64,000 bases of DNA, taken from NCBI GenBank assembly GCA_037783415.1, contig JAZGTN010000119.1, forward strand, positions 620,001 through 684,000. The letters are read 5' to 3'. The notes under the pieces are model-generated. The model did not search any database and was not told where the DNA came from. It worked only from the letters and a program-made list of their open reading frames with translations. Within the stretch, counting starts at the first letter, position 1. Every line of letters begins with the position of its first letter. The translations under genes and the position numbers were made by a program. The DNA is from Leptasterias polaris. Lineage: Eukaryota > Echinodermata > Asteroidea > Forcipulatida > Asteriidae. Below are positions 1-13,112 of the stretch, in pieces.

Positions 1-794
1 GTATTTGGTGATATTTTGAAAGGAAACAGATTTGCAGTATATCATGACTCAGCTAGTTGTGAATAATATAGTAGATTGTTTCCTCTCTTGCAGCCGAAGT
101 CTCGAGCCAAAGAGGTTGGACCTAAAATGGGAAATTGCTATGTGGTCTGTAACCTCACATAACAACTGTGTAATTGCCACACTGTAACTCAAACACTTTC
201 ATTGAGAATATTTTCAACTTTAAAACGTCCAATTATATCAAATTTCCAAATGATGGGTTTGCACATTTTGTTCATGATGTTTATTATTGATTTTTACCGT
301 TTTACTAAGGTACAAAATCCTCTTCGGAATGTACAGACTATTGTTGTGTTGATATTATGTTAAGGAAAACCATTTAAATCACTGCCTGGCGTTTTTGTCA
401 TTGTCTTATTGAGCGTCTTAACGGTTGGAAAACTGAACTATTAAGAAATCATGCCAGGGCGGACATTTTTCTCGTAAATTTTCGAAGGAAATATATAGAG
501 AAGGAATACCCCTTTGTTTCTGGTCCACATAATCACCATTGTTTACAGGCTTTCTCGGGCTTGCGAGCTACAGTGATTAAGTTCATTTTATGATCGACGC
601 TTCCTTGGTTGTTTGTTTTGGATGATCTTCCCGTCAAGGAAACTCGGCAAACTCCCACTTGGGGATATGAACACTAAATCTCTTTCATACAAACATTGGT
701 TTAACGTCAATGATTATGAATTATACACAAATCAAGAGATTGTGATTCAGTATAAAACTATATACGACAATCCTTATTCTAGTTACTGTGAAAT

Positions 795-875
795 CAGCGG
801 TTCACTTGGTAGGATTCGAACCCCCAACCTTGTGATTGCAAGTCCTGCAGTCTAACCACTTGACCTCCATTATAC
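795..875 (-). mobile_element. tRNA-derived SINE fragment
   Basis: A box GGTCAAGTGGTTAGAC and a perfect B box GGTTCGAATCC with normal spacing. The acceptor and anticodon stems do not pair, so this is a SINE head and not a tRNA gene. Confidence 0.6.
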
Positions 876-2935
876 ACCAGAAATATATAATAATAAAATA
901 AAAATCATCTTGAGGTTTGGTAATGACATAGAATTTCCCGCCAATGGTAAGATTAAGCTTCTAGAATCAATATAAGGTACAACTTTGCTGTTGGTTGTCT
1001 GTGGTAACATTCTCTTCACTTAAAACACTTAAAAATTGCCATCAATTGCGATGGCTTGGTAAAATATGGCACTTTAAACCTTTGAAACCGTTCTTTACCT
1101 CTTGGTGCGGTTGCTTCTATTCTGTAATGTCCACACCTAGCCCTGTTTTATTCGTAAGATTATATTCCCATTCGATTCCCCACAGATCCTGAAAGTCATT
1201 CACACATTTACAGCCCACGTCTTGTCGCGGAACAGCAGTAATTTCCCGCGCGTTCACTGACTTCTTCTTCTTCTTCTTTTCTTCCCGCGCAATCATTATC
1301 ACCTATACACCGGAACACCGGCCGTTGAATGCTTTATTTGAAAGTCAATCCCCCCTGATGAGCACATTAGTGTCACGGTTACCATTGTAGCACGTGTATC
1401 ATTTTTCCAGCGGCCCGTCGGGCGTAACTACAAACCTGCTTGATGAGATCGCTCTTTTTCCCCCTCTCATCTCTTTCTCCTTTTGCGTTTCAATGTGAGC
1501 CCTACGGCTGTTTGATGGGACGCGCTCCTCCTTGGAAGGTGTTAGGCGAGAGCGTAACATTTTTCTTGCGACACCCTCAGCAACTGTAACACTTTGAAGA
1601 TAGAATAACGAGGGATGAGTGCGGTCATCCGTTCACGATGAAACTGTTGATGGGCTGGTTGTTTGTGTTTTGTGCAATAATGGATTGTGAATCCGCAATA
1701 ATGAAATGAAAATTCCTTTTTTTTTTCCTCGTTAATTTGTTTTCGTACAAGTTGACAAGTGTGGGGGGGGGGGGTTTCTTGGGGGAGGTGGGTGTAAAAG
1801 TAACACAATGTTCCCATTGGCACTCGCATAAAGCCTAGATTTTATATAAGTCTTAGAAGTATTTAGTTAGTGTTTATTTTAACCTATTTGTGTACGTTGA
1901 TTACGCCTGACAAGATAATTTGACAGCAACAAAATATATATATATATAAAAATTGTGGAAAAAACGAAAGTGGTTGTCTGCATGGCCCAGATATGGTTGA
2001 TATATATCACGGTAGACCATATTAAATCTGCCCCAGGCTACGACCAGACTCGCAGATCCGTAAAGCCTCGTTCATTTGCCGCTCGGACAAACTCTTTATT
2101 ACCACGTCAGTGTCAAACCCCTGGTTCTTCAAGACAAGAGAAGAAAGAAAAAAGAAAAAAGAACGAAGGGGGAAAAACGTCTCGCAGACGAAGGGGATTT
2201 ATTTGTGGAAACCTCGTCAGTGCGTTGATTCGAGGGTTTACTTACGGCCGTGTGCTGAACGTCTCTTTTGATTAAATCTTCTGTGTTTTGGGCCTGTGTT
2301 TATATGTTTTTGTCTATTCTCAACTCAATATCCAGAGGGTATCTAAAACCGGTCTTCTTCTTCTTCTTTTTCCACGTTCTGCGGACCATGTTTGAAGAAA
2401 TAATGACCGTTAGGTTCCCACCGTCATCTGTAATAGGCTGTGATAGTCCGTGATATCCTTTGATAGCCGCTAATGGTTTCACACAACACAGCCAGCGGGT
2501 TGTTGGAGATTATTGCTAAGTTGTGTCTTAAGAATATAAAACGTTGCCGCGAGTGCAGATGCACACGAGACGTGTATTCTTGTTGATTACACAAAGTTTC
2601 AAATATTGGGTTTTGTTGGGGAAAAGGGGGTTGAGCTTGATCCAGGGACATGTCTACGTCGTTGTAAATGTGTTACAGTTATAAAACGGACAGAGGTAGA
2701 CTAGCAGAACTGTTAAAGGGGAGGACGGTGCATCGTTGTTCTGTTTTTTGGCTTTGGGTTGTTGTTTTGTTTTGTTTTGGTGGGTTTTGGTGCAGTGGGG
2801 TTCATCCTTTTAATTCACTTTAAAAAACACAAACAGAAAATGTGAACATTTTCGTCAAATTCGGTGGTCGCGTGAGAACAAAACCGTTTTAGGCTAACAT
2901 AGATTGAGAGCACATTTACATTGTTTCAATCTTAG

Positions 2936-3072
2936 GCCGTGTCCGAATTGGCGGCTACAGCTACGGCTACGGCTAGATTTCCGCGTCATCGTGCATTGAA
3001 GTATAGGATGTCCTTAGCAACACCCTTAGCAACAGCCGTAGCCGTAGCTGTAGCCGCCAATTCGGATACGGC
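2936..3072. mobile_element. 137-bp MITE with ~39-bp inverted repeats of GGCTAC motifs
   Basis: GCCGTGTCCGAATTGGCGGC then TACAGCTACGGCTACGGCT at the left, with the inverted copy at the right differing by one or two bases. A decayed relative is at 7420-7473 (CTAGCCGCTAATTCGGACTT). Confidence 0.8.
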
Positions 3073-4655
3073 ATTACAGACTAGAAAACTTCAGATTTTT
3101 TAGACTGTTTTTGTTATGGTATTGGGATTACAATTTCGAATTCATTCTTATTTATTTCGTGAATAATATGTTTTTGAAAATGTTTATTAATATTATTTTA
3201 ACTCATTTAATTGACACATTGTATTGATCCAGGTTTTTTTAGTTTTCATTTTAAAGTTACTTCCGTGGTTGGCATACAGGTATCAAAGCTTACCTGGAGA
3301 AGGCCTTTATTAACATAAAAATAGTTCAACAAAATCTCTCTGGCGTGACTTTCAGGCAAAGTAACATACAGGATTGGTCCAAAGGATAAAGAATATCGTT
3401 GTTTATATTTCGTCTAGAGGGTTAGCTTACTGATTATAATATGATGAGTTCATTCTAGAACCAATTTCATTTTCTGTGAAATATTCCCCTCTGAAATGAA
3501 GGTATATGTTTAATAAAATAGTCTCCGAAAACCTCAACAAATGCAAAAGCTGGTTTCGGTTGTCACAAAACCAAAGTACTAAGGACAATGTGGTTTTACA
3601 TGCTGAAAATTTCACTTGTTTTTTTCACTATTTTCCCCTAGCTCAAACCACGGATTAAACCCAAATTTTCACACGCTGGTTATTTCATGTAAGTTGACCA
3701 CACAAAACACGAACACTGTCTGCGACTATTTTATTTTTTGTCAGCTCTACCAATTCTGTGTAATACAATTACGTTTAAAAGCGTAAACGTTCATTTCAAC
3801 AGAACATGCACTGGATAATTACTTGTTCCTTGAAAACTGCAAGGTCGAATTATCGTATTCTCTTTTATAACAACGTATTTCTACAACTGTGTTTTGGGGG
3901 CCCAAGGGACTAAGACACGATAAAAAGTGCTCTCTGCGGGTTCCCTTTTTTGTCGGCACCGAATAAATTTTGAAATGGTCGAGCTTTAACAAGAATTTTT
4001 TTTGTTTTTAATATTTCAAAGCATAATTCTAACCTCGTTAAATCAGAACCATGCAGCAAAATAAAGTACGTCAACATTTGATGCAAGGTGATTTTATCGC
4101 AGAATCCTTTCCCTATAGCTGACAAGCAAAAATTAGATTGTCTATTTTAAAAGTTATTTAAGTCGGTCCTTCATTTTGGCTTGAAATTTTTTTCAAATCA
4201 GTTTATCTAACCTACTCAGAGAGAGAGAGAAAGTGAGGGCCCTCAAATCTCAAATCAATCAATCTCAATAAACCGTCATATATTTCTCGGGATCAAAATT
4301 CCAATGTCAGCTTATCAAAGAAAATTGTGTTTTTGTATTATCTTGAGCGCCAAAACACAATTTAGGATAACCCCAAGTGCAAATCCTTGAGGCGAGATTG
4401 TATCGACGACTAACGACAAGGGATTTGTTGCAACGAGTGATATTAATCAAAAAACACGATCAAAATCTCTTCGGAGTTTTTGTGCCGCGTCTCGGCGGCA
4501 ATAAAAAATAACCCGGTCTAGTCTACTATATCCACGGCGGGATTGACAAGGAAAGACCACGATTATAAAAAACCACCAAGTTAAATGTCGGTGATTGTAA
4601 AACACCCATGATTTTGAGGATTAATCTGAGATTGACTACCTGAGTGTTTATTCTT

Positions 4656-4860
4656 GACCGAGCGATCTAGTGCATCGGACTCCATTTCTGATGGCTGTAT
4701 GAGTCATCGCAGCTAAGGTTCAATTCCTGTTCGTGACACGTGTGTTTATAGCAAGACACTTAACCATAAATTGCTCCTGTAAGCCCATACATGGGAATAT
4801 GTAACTTGCCTCTTTAGCAAGACACTTAACCATAATTTGCTCCTCTAAAACAAGGTGTCT
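4656..4860 (+). mobile_element. tRNA-derived SINE with duplicated tail module
   Basis: B-box-like GGTTCAATTCC is followed by GTTCGTGACAC and TAGCAAGACACTTAACCATA, the latter present twice (4748 and 4817). The same body follows the B box of the copy at 49205-49400. Confidence 0.55.
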
Positions 4861-7800
4861 AGATGGGAACATGCGAATTCTGAGACGGCATTTTAAAAGG
4901 AGGGGGAGCACAGAGCCATTCTGATCCCCTCCAGGAGATCATGGTGGTGGGCTGGTGCCAGGGTGGTAGTTTTCAACTTAGATCACAAAGAATGAAATAC
5001 AAACCACTAATGTATTTGAAGTTATAACTAAATCCAACAAATACAGACCACTGCATGACAAATTGACATATGTTATTCGTGTATTTTTTATTCTTTTTCT
5101 TTTTAGTTTTTTCTGGATGTCGGGAACTTTGAGCGAAATTTTGTGCTAACCTCCCAACAAACTCACTTCTTTTAAATACGCTGAGTTGAAGTTTAATGAA
5201 GGACTGGTGATTTAAGTTCCTCGAAGCAATCCGTCAGGGTTTGTGTAATCAATCGTGAGCTTCGGTTATCGATGGACGTTCAAAAACACAGACTCTCCGT
5301 AAACAACTTCAATCATTAGAATAAACAACGCCATAAACTTGAGACAGGTGGTAATTAATCGGTATCAATCAGAAAGACGTCCGGACTGACTAGCTTTATT
5401 CTTCATTGTAGTGGAATATCAGTTTTTGAATCATAGGCCTAAGCAAAAAATTTAAACAACTAAGCGCTAAGAATTAGTAGACTTTTCAATAATAATTCTG
5501 GATTGAGCAAAGCAAAGTTTAAACGAGAGTGGGTTTGACGATCCAGCACTTTACTAACTGAGCTATCTAGCCGTAATGTTGGTTGTCTCTCTATTTTCTG
5601 ATTATCTTTGTTCGTCTGTATTGTATAGCAACACTTATCGTATTCTAATGAAAATAATTTTAAAAAAAAGAAAAATAGAATTCTAATAGAAAGCCACACG
5701 CAAAGATATATATTTTTATCTAAGAAAAAACGAAATGATATTCCCCTTTAGTGCTGTATGAACCAAACAATGATGCTTTCATTCACTAGTATGACCCACG
5801 TGTCCGTCTGCTCTTGCCTTCTGCCTTGAAATGAGAAACCATGCAGCAATATTTTGCCATATACGGTAACATCTTTCGTCTCCATGGCAATCATAGACTA
5901 AACAGTGGACTTTCAAAGGAGCATTCAGTTTATAACGTATTTTAAAGAATGATTGATTTGTAATTACAGGACTGTATTGAATAGAAAGAACGTCCCCGTT
6001 ATAAGGGACAAAAAGGGGAAGGCGAAAAATGATAAAGAAAACGTTCAACATATTCTTCTCGATTGTCTGATCACCTATCAAATTACGATGTAATGGTTAC
6101 ATCAGTGAGGTAATAACAATAAATTGACGCATAGAGTAAAGCAGACAATCGCTGAAAGTACGTAGCCGTATAGAGTGCAGGTTATGCATCTAGGTGTGTT
6201 TGGCTGTCGCTGTCGCCGTCGCCATCACTGCGACAGCGACTGTCACCATTGCTTTTCTCACCATTGCTTATTGTAAGGGCTTGTTTGCGCATGTTTTTCT
6301 CCTTCGTTACTATTCGATTCAGCTTAAGTAGTGATCTCTTTACTAAATTAAGCTAACCAAATTGTTTTAAATTAAACTAAGTTGAAATGTAATATTTCAC
6401 TGGGGTCAACTACCTTTTTATTCTTTAATTTACGTTGAGTGTGTGTTAGTGTGTGACTAATGAATGTAATTTATAGTTTTTGGTTTGTTGTGAAGACGAG
6501 CCAAACGAAGCGTAGCCGTAACGTATGATGGGCGTAATGAGTTGTTTCATTCTCACCCATGGTCATAACTGTCTAATTCCAGGACCATTAACTTGATAGG
6601 TTATCATTGTAATGTGCCGTTGGAGAAATGAGGTGAAATTCTCATTAACAGAGTAGTGTATAATTTGGTTTTGTTTTGTTAACGAAAATATTGGACGAGC
6701 TATTCAAAGGCCCTCTTCACCCAACGGTAGTCAGAAATAATATTGGATACCTGATGGCGAGGCGAGGGGGAAGGTGACTGTACTTTTTCAAAGACCACTG
6801 ATGCCTAGGTGTAAAGAATTGATCTTGTAGTGTTTTCACATAAAACTTGCTGGATATTTGATTAGTTTCACTCGCTCAAACAAAATGTTGTCATTATTAG
6901 GGCGATCTGTATAAAACATACACAACCTTAGGTTAAATGTAAGTCAATGAATAGGCTCTACGCCCCCCCCCCCCCCCCCCTCATTTGAGCAAACACACCA
7001 TTGTCAACGGTCCGCCTAGCCTCGCCAAGGTGTTGACAAAAGCCCTGGGTTTTTTTTTGTGGGACATATTCATCTTTTATTGATATTGTTATGAAATATG
7101 AAGGATGTACTTTCAAGTGTGGGCGTTTAATCATTGAGTGGATTGAGGAAGGCGTTGAGATAATGGCGTTTGGCCCTTGACTTCAACGTGTGGCCTCAAT
7201 ACAGTATAATCAACACACGCACTTCCAACCTAAACCTTGATCAACCAGCAACCATCACGGACGGGTCCCCTGTCTGCTGCTGTACAGCTGGCGTTGATTT
7301 CGCAAGGGGTGCCATTCTATTTGCAGTTCGTTTTGATTAGGTTGTACCAGAATTTGCAGCTTCGGCTACTTGCTCGGTTGTTGATGATGACGTCATATAC
7401 TGAAACGCACGATGACTCGGTGATGAAGCCGTACTAGCCGTAGGCCCCTAGCCGCTAATTCGGACTTGGCCTTATTTTGAAGCCATTTCTTAAATAAGCC
7501 CATAAGCCCTTTTCGGAACAGCGGCTGTGGCTTGTGCGCCAGCATTGGCTCTGGCTTAGGTTCAGTCTTCCTGCCTATAGCCTGATGCCAAAACCGCACG
7601 TTTTCAAAATAAGTGCAGTATTTTCGTAATTTCGAATGATTATCAAACGAAGTGGCTACTGCACTGTCTGTGCACATGTTCACCCTTTTCAGCTTTGCAA
7701 TAATAATAAGCGTTTGCTTAAGGCTACTCGTTGATGTAAAGCACAAACATAAACTTGACTTTGAAAAGCATGGTGGAAATAAAGCTAGCAGTAGTACAAG

Positions 7801-8103
7801 CAACTCATGTGGAATTCTTCAACCGCAATCTAAGCCAAAGTTGGCTAGCAACAACCTCATAGAGTATATAAATCATCGAAGCAACGGTATGGACTGATCC
7901 TACGGTATAATGATGGCCTCGACACAGGCGTGCTACATTGTCAATGGATGTAGCCAATCGATAAGATAGACCGTGGGGGGAAAACACGCTTACGGAACAA
8001 GACAACAATAATTAGATGTTTGAGGTAATCTCGTGTACTCCATTTTCAAAATCCTCCTCCCACATAATTTTTGCAATCTTTTTGTTTTTACCATGAGACT
8101 GTT

Positions 8104-8501
8104 TTAAAGGCACAGTACACGTTTGGTAATGACTCTGAAAATTAATGGCAATAACAAACTTACTTGGTAAGAAGTACAGCAGCTTTGGGTAGTATAATGA
8201 ATTTTGAGAAACTTTTATTTTCGCAGTACTACGGTTATGGAAAAATATGTCACTTTTTATTCCCCAAAATTTGAATCTGAGACGCGTTTCTGTCAGAAAC
8301 GCTTCTCAGACTGTGTATTCCTATGGGGAATATTCTTCCTGCGTGGAAATATTCGCTCCGGTTTTTCGGTGATATCTCAAAACGCGACCACCTTTTGAAG
8401 TGAAATTTTCACAGGTTATAGTTTTATTGTATGTACCTACATTTATATAGGATTAACACAATCAGTAGGCTCCAATTACCAAACGTATGCAGCACCTTTA
8501 A
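8104..8501. mobile_element. TTAA-type non-autonomous element family C, copy 1
   Basis: 398 bp bounded by TTAA. Ends TTAAAGGCACAGTACACGTT and AAACGTATGCAGCACCTTTAA. Internal stem-loop TCTGAGACGCGTTTCT / AGAAACGCTTCTCAGA. The TTAA flanks suggest piggyBac- or Kolobok-like mobilisation. Confidence 0.8.
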
Positions 8502-8809
8502 GGATTGCCTCAGCAAAAGATCAAAACGCTTTGTTATTGAAATTGTCTTTACGTTTAAGTCACCCTGCGATTGAATTTATTGAAAGGAATGGGTTGTTTT
8601 CTGTTAAAGAGAAAACAGCGTCTTGCTACGTTGAGATTTGTATTTTTTTGTTATCATTTTTTCATATATTCATTTATGGTCAATACCGTTATATTTCTGC
8701 TGACGCACCGGTTTTTAGTTCATGTGTGAACAATCAGCCGCTAACATTCTTATTTTTTACTAACAAAGTCGGGGCTACACCTAGGTTTAGACTGCAGTTC
8801 AGTGAATTA

Positions 8810-9155
8810 AAGGGTGTGTACAACATTGGTAAGATTAAATGTATGAATGTTCCCAGATTTGCACATAACTTACATGGGATAAAGATGGTGATGGTGGGAA
8901 ATTTACCTTGAAAAAGTGTTGCTTGAAATGTCATAGTTTTTAGGAAATGTGTAAAAACAGTAGTCTTTATAATCACACAGGATAAAATCCGATTTTTGAA
9001 AACTGTTAAAATATATAATGGGGTTTTTCACTGTTTTCTTATGACTCCGATGACCGATTGAGCTTAAACTTTCACAGGTTTGTTATTTCATGTATTTGTT
9101 GGGTCACATCAAGTGTGGATACAGGTCTTTGGCAATTACCAATGTTGTACACCCT
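8810..9155. mobile_element. 346-bp element with AGGGTGTxACAACATTGGTAA ends
   Basis: Left AGGGTGTGTACAACATTGGT and right ACCAATGTTGTACACCCT are inverted. The interior GACCGATTGAGCTTAAAC and CACAGGTTTGTTATTTCATG are related to family C2. Confidence 0.7.
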
Positions 9156-9410
9156 ATAAAGGGTCTTGGGTTTGGTTTAAGAGGTTGTGCTCTATGTGCG
9201 GCATGTGTACCCCTTCTCGATGATATCTGTTGTGTTTAGGGGAAACTTGGAAATCCCTACTTCTGTAGAAAAGGTGGGTGGGTGTGTTAGAGTATTGCGT
9301 GACATTTTAGTGACCCCCTCGACCCCATATTTGGCGTGTAATGGTTTCTGTCTCGGGCTACGTTTACTTGTCGTAGACGCAAAATTCAAGATACCAATTA
9401 TAGTCCTACA

Positions 9411-9604
9411 GACCCATTGCACAACGTGCAGCGCGCATACACGCGCGTCTCCTGTCCGCCATTTTGGGTGTCAAAACGTGCACAAAAGGATGGTACACGT
9501 GTTTACGCACAATGCGCTTGTAAACACGTGTACCATTCTTTTGTGCACGTTTTGACACCCAAAATGACGCGCGTGTAGATGATGACGTCATATGCAATGG
9601 GTCT
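9411..9604. mobile_element. 194-bp palindromic MITE
   Basis: Inverted ends GACCCATTGC / GCAATGGGTC enclose a ~105-bp hairpin (9461-9565) with arms of about 48 bp: ATTTTGGGTGTCAAAACGTG on one side and its complement on the other, one mismatch. TGATGACGTCATA lies near the right end. Confidence 0.82.
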
Positions 9605-11291
9605 ATACGTAGCAACGAAATTTATATTGACTCAGAGCCGTTTTCAACTCAATACAGTAAAGGTATTTTACCGTGGTTTTCAACTAATTTAACAAGCACA
9701 CATTACGACATAATTCCTTACAGGTGTTACCACTAACAGTTTAAGTAATATACCGTTAAGTATAATTTTCAAATCAAAAAATTGTCAGACTGTCTGCTGC
9801 GCGACCGGATGTGTTTGGTTGGTGGACTGGTGGAACAGTGTAAAGTACACATACTTCAGTCTGCATAGCGATGCAGACTGGAAACAAGTTAGGTGCCAGA
9901 GTTTAAAGACCAATGCGGTATTAGGGGGGACATTTCAGTTTCCCCTCAACGCTCACTGAGACTATCCACCCCATAACAAATATATTAACAATTGTTATGT
10001 TTTCAAAACGAAGAAAACAAATAAGTAAACAAAATTTATGAAAAAAAACAAAGTAATAATAACAAAAGAGGGAAAATATTAATCAATAAATAGAAAATTA
10101 ATAGACTAAAAAAATTGTTATACAATTTGTTTTCATGCACTTGAGCATTCGGCAAAATGTTCTAGTTGATATAAGTTCAGTTTTATTTTGGCAGGTTGGT
10201 AAGAATTCATGTTTGATGAAAACTAAATGACAAGATTAAACATTCATTAGTGCTATTATTTTAAAACCATTTTTCCCCCAATGGCAACATTTAACTACCT
10301 CTTTAGGCTGATGAAGTACTTGGACTTTAGAGGCGACTACCCCTTTCGTCTCAAAAACCACTCCTACGTTCCCTTGATGATAGTTTCTTTCTATTGAGAC
10401 CGTAGACAGAATACGTAATATAAAACAGTTTATTAAATTGCACTTTGTCTAGAGTAATTTCTCTGGTAAGGTCGACGACTGAACTATGCTTCAAAAACAG
10501 CCAACGCTACACTTTTTTATGATTATGATTTAATCAACATAGTAAATGTATGTAATGATTTATGAAATCTCACTTGGCATTGTTTTAGTAATGTGACGGG
10601 TCGTCAAATATAACAATTGGGACACGGCAAGTCAACAGCTTGGTTCACGGAAGATTTAATCTGAAAAATACCGAAGACAGAAACTCAAGATGTCAACGTT
10701 TCTTCGTACACTTGGCGAACCCCGTGAAAATTACGAAGAATGCTGAGAGGGCACTGTCAGTAACATGAGCTACGTCACCAGTAAATATTACGTCACTAGT
10801 ATGCTACGTCATCAGAGTAAACGCAAATGACTTGGGCGGGGGGTACTTCGTACACTCGTTACATTAATATCATGCATGAAGAGCTTGTTCTGACTTCACG
10901 ATCCACATTTATTAAGGAAATTGATTTGTCACTTATTGGCCTGAATATACGCTTAAAGTCCATGTGATCCATTTTTCTTCATTCTTTGGTTCCTCCAGTT
11001 GTTTAGCCACTTGTGACAAAAACAAAATCAATGGTATAGATATTTCAAACGGCGAGCATGCGTTTCCAATTAAGGCTTGCCCATGGCCGTGAAAAGTGAG
11101 ACAAAATTAGTATGTATTGATAGGTCCATACTTTATCTATGATTTTTCTTGTGTTTTGTTTGTTTATTTGTTATTATAATCAGTGTATACTGATCGAAAC
11201 ATCACGGCTGTGCAATCGTTATTCATGTCCACAGCCACAACACTCATTACACATGAGTGCACGGTGTTACAGCAAACCTTGGTTTTATTCG

Positions 11292-11668
11292 TTAAAGGAA
11301 AGGTATGCGTTTGGCAATCACTCTTAAAATTAATGACAATAAAAACATATTGGTTAGAAGCCTGCAACAGCTTGCAAATAAAGCATTTTGAGAAAACATT
11401 TCACTTAGAAGTTGTGTGGTTATGTAAGAATACATCAGTTTTTATGCCCCCAAATTTGAATCTGAGAAACGTTTCTGTCAGAAACTCTTCTCAGATTATG
11501 TACTCCTATTAAGGGATTATTCTTCCTGCATGGACATAATTTATTCGCTCCGGTTTTTCGGCGATATCTAAAAAAAAACGCGACCACCTTTAGAAATGAA
11601 ATTATCACAGGTTAATGTTGTGGTATATTCAACATTTATATAAGATTGAAACAATCGAACGCTTCCAT
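11292..11668. mobile_element. TTAA-type element family C, diverged copy
   Basis: Starts TTAAAGGAAAGGTATGCGTT and keeps the internal hairpin and the GGTTTTTCGGCGATATCT block. The right end is degraded, so that border is approximate. Confidence 0.6.
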
Positions 11669-12599
11669 TTTTGTTTCTTCTAATCATAAACACTGTGAGA
11701 TTTCCATAATGTTATTACTTCAAGACCGACGTGGTATATACATTATATATATATTTAAATCCCTTGCTTTTTCTGTGTGCTTACTGACTCTCTGCCTCTC
11801 TCTCAAACTCTCTCTCATTTATTCTTGTATTTTCACTTGACTGCTTTTGTCCCACCAGTATGGGTGTTTATGTGTGTGGTGTGTTGTGTTGTGTTGTTAT
11901 TTAGCTTTCGTGAATTACTCTTATGGGCCCGAATGAAACGTCAGGCAACTAACTAATTCTTGCATGTTGAAATCAACGGTGCAATCTGTTGGATGTATTT
12001 TCTTAGTCAGCAACGACGAGAAACAACATCGAGTATCTCTCCCAATTTCCTCGGTAGCTGCTGGCACTTCTTCCCTCCCGCTCGATTCTCGGCAAATTGG
12101 GGAGCAGACAAAACTTTGTTATCGATAGGCAAGGCAAGGCCGGTAAATCACCGTAACATATACACGCACCGCCAGACAATCATGCACGCTGGACCGCACA
12201 ACCGTCCTTACAAACTGTATCATTTAGCTCCGTAAGCATGCATAATCAAATATTAATCAAATCTTAAGTGTTTATTTGTAAAAAGGGTTTTCTTCAAACC
12301 GTAGCTGCTCAATTCGACCGCGGTTTAATGCATAAGTGAGAGCAAGGCTCCACTACGCTTAAAGGTCGACAATATAAACACGAACAAAAGGAGGCAAATA
12401 TTTATTTCAGCAAATTTAATTTGCCATTGCTAATAGTGTAGATCAAAGTGCTTTTAATTATATTTATTTATTTATTTGTTACTAATTGATAAACAATACT
12501 TCATTCTGGGAACATTAAGTGGTCATGTAATGGTGCATGATGTACGGTTGCAGTAACAGAGTAACGGAAGTAACGAGTTAGAGTCACTCTGTTGTAATG

Positions 12600-12850
12600 G
12601 AATGTGACTCCGTTATAACGGATTGTGACTATTTATTCGTAATAAAATATTGTGATTCCGTAATAATGGAATAACAGGTTATGAGTCCGTTGTAATGGAT
12701 TGTGACTCCGTAATAACGGATTGTGACTATTTATTCGTAATAAAATATTGTGATTCTATAGTAACGGAATAACTGGTTATGAGTCCGTTGCAATAGATTG
12801 TGACTCCATAGTAACAGATTTTGACTTTTTATTCGTAATAAAATATTGTG
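12600..12850 (+). repeat. ~97-bp tandem repeat, nearly three copies
   Basis: The block TTATTCGTAATAAAATATTG recurs at about 12632, 12729 and 12827, linked by GGATTGTGACTCCG(T/A)AATAACGG-like units. A diverged array of the same TCCGTTA/CGGATT motifs is at 50400-50560. Confidence 0.8.
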
Positions 12851-12883
12851 TTCCCTTCTAAGACATTGGGGTTTTAAAGTTAT

Positions 12884-13112
12884 TCAAAAGAAAAATAATA
12901 ATAATCTGAGAAACGTTTCCTGCGCGAAACGTTTGTATTCCAATTACGGATTATTCTTCCAGCGTGGACGTAACCACCAGATTTTGGCGATATCTCAAAA
13001 ACACTACTATTTTTTGTAATGAAATTTCAAAAGGTTAGTTTTATTGTATATATCTACATGTATACGGGATTTTAAAAAATCAAACGGATCCAAAACCAAA
13101 GATGCACTTTGC
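12884..13112. mobile_element. TTAA-type element family C, 5'-truncated copy
   Basis: Keeps only the second half from the TCTGAGAAACGTTTCC hairpin through GGCGATATCTCAAAAAC and a decayed terminus. Confidence 0.55.

Noticed and set aside
795..875. tRNA gene on the minus strand
   Set aside because: The A and B boxes are present, but the acceptor and anticodon stems do not pair; better explained as a SINE head.
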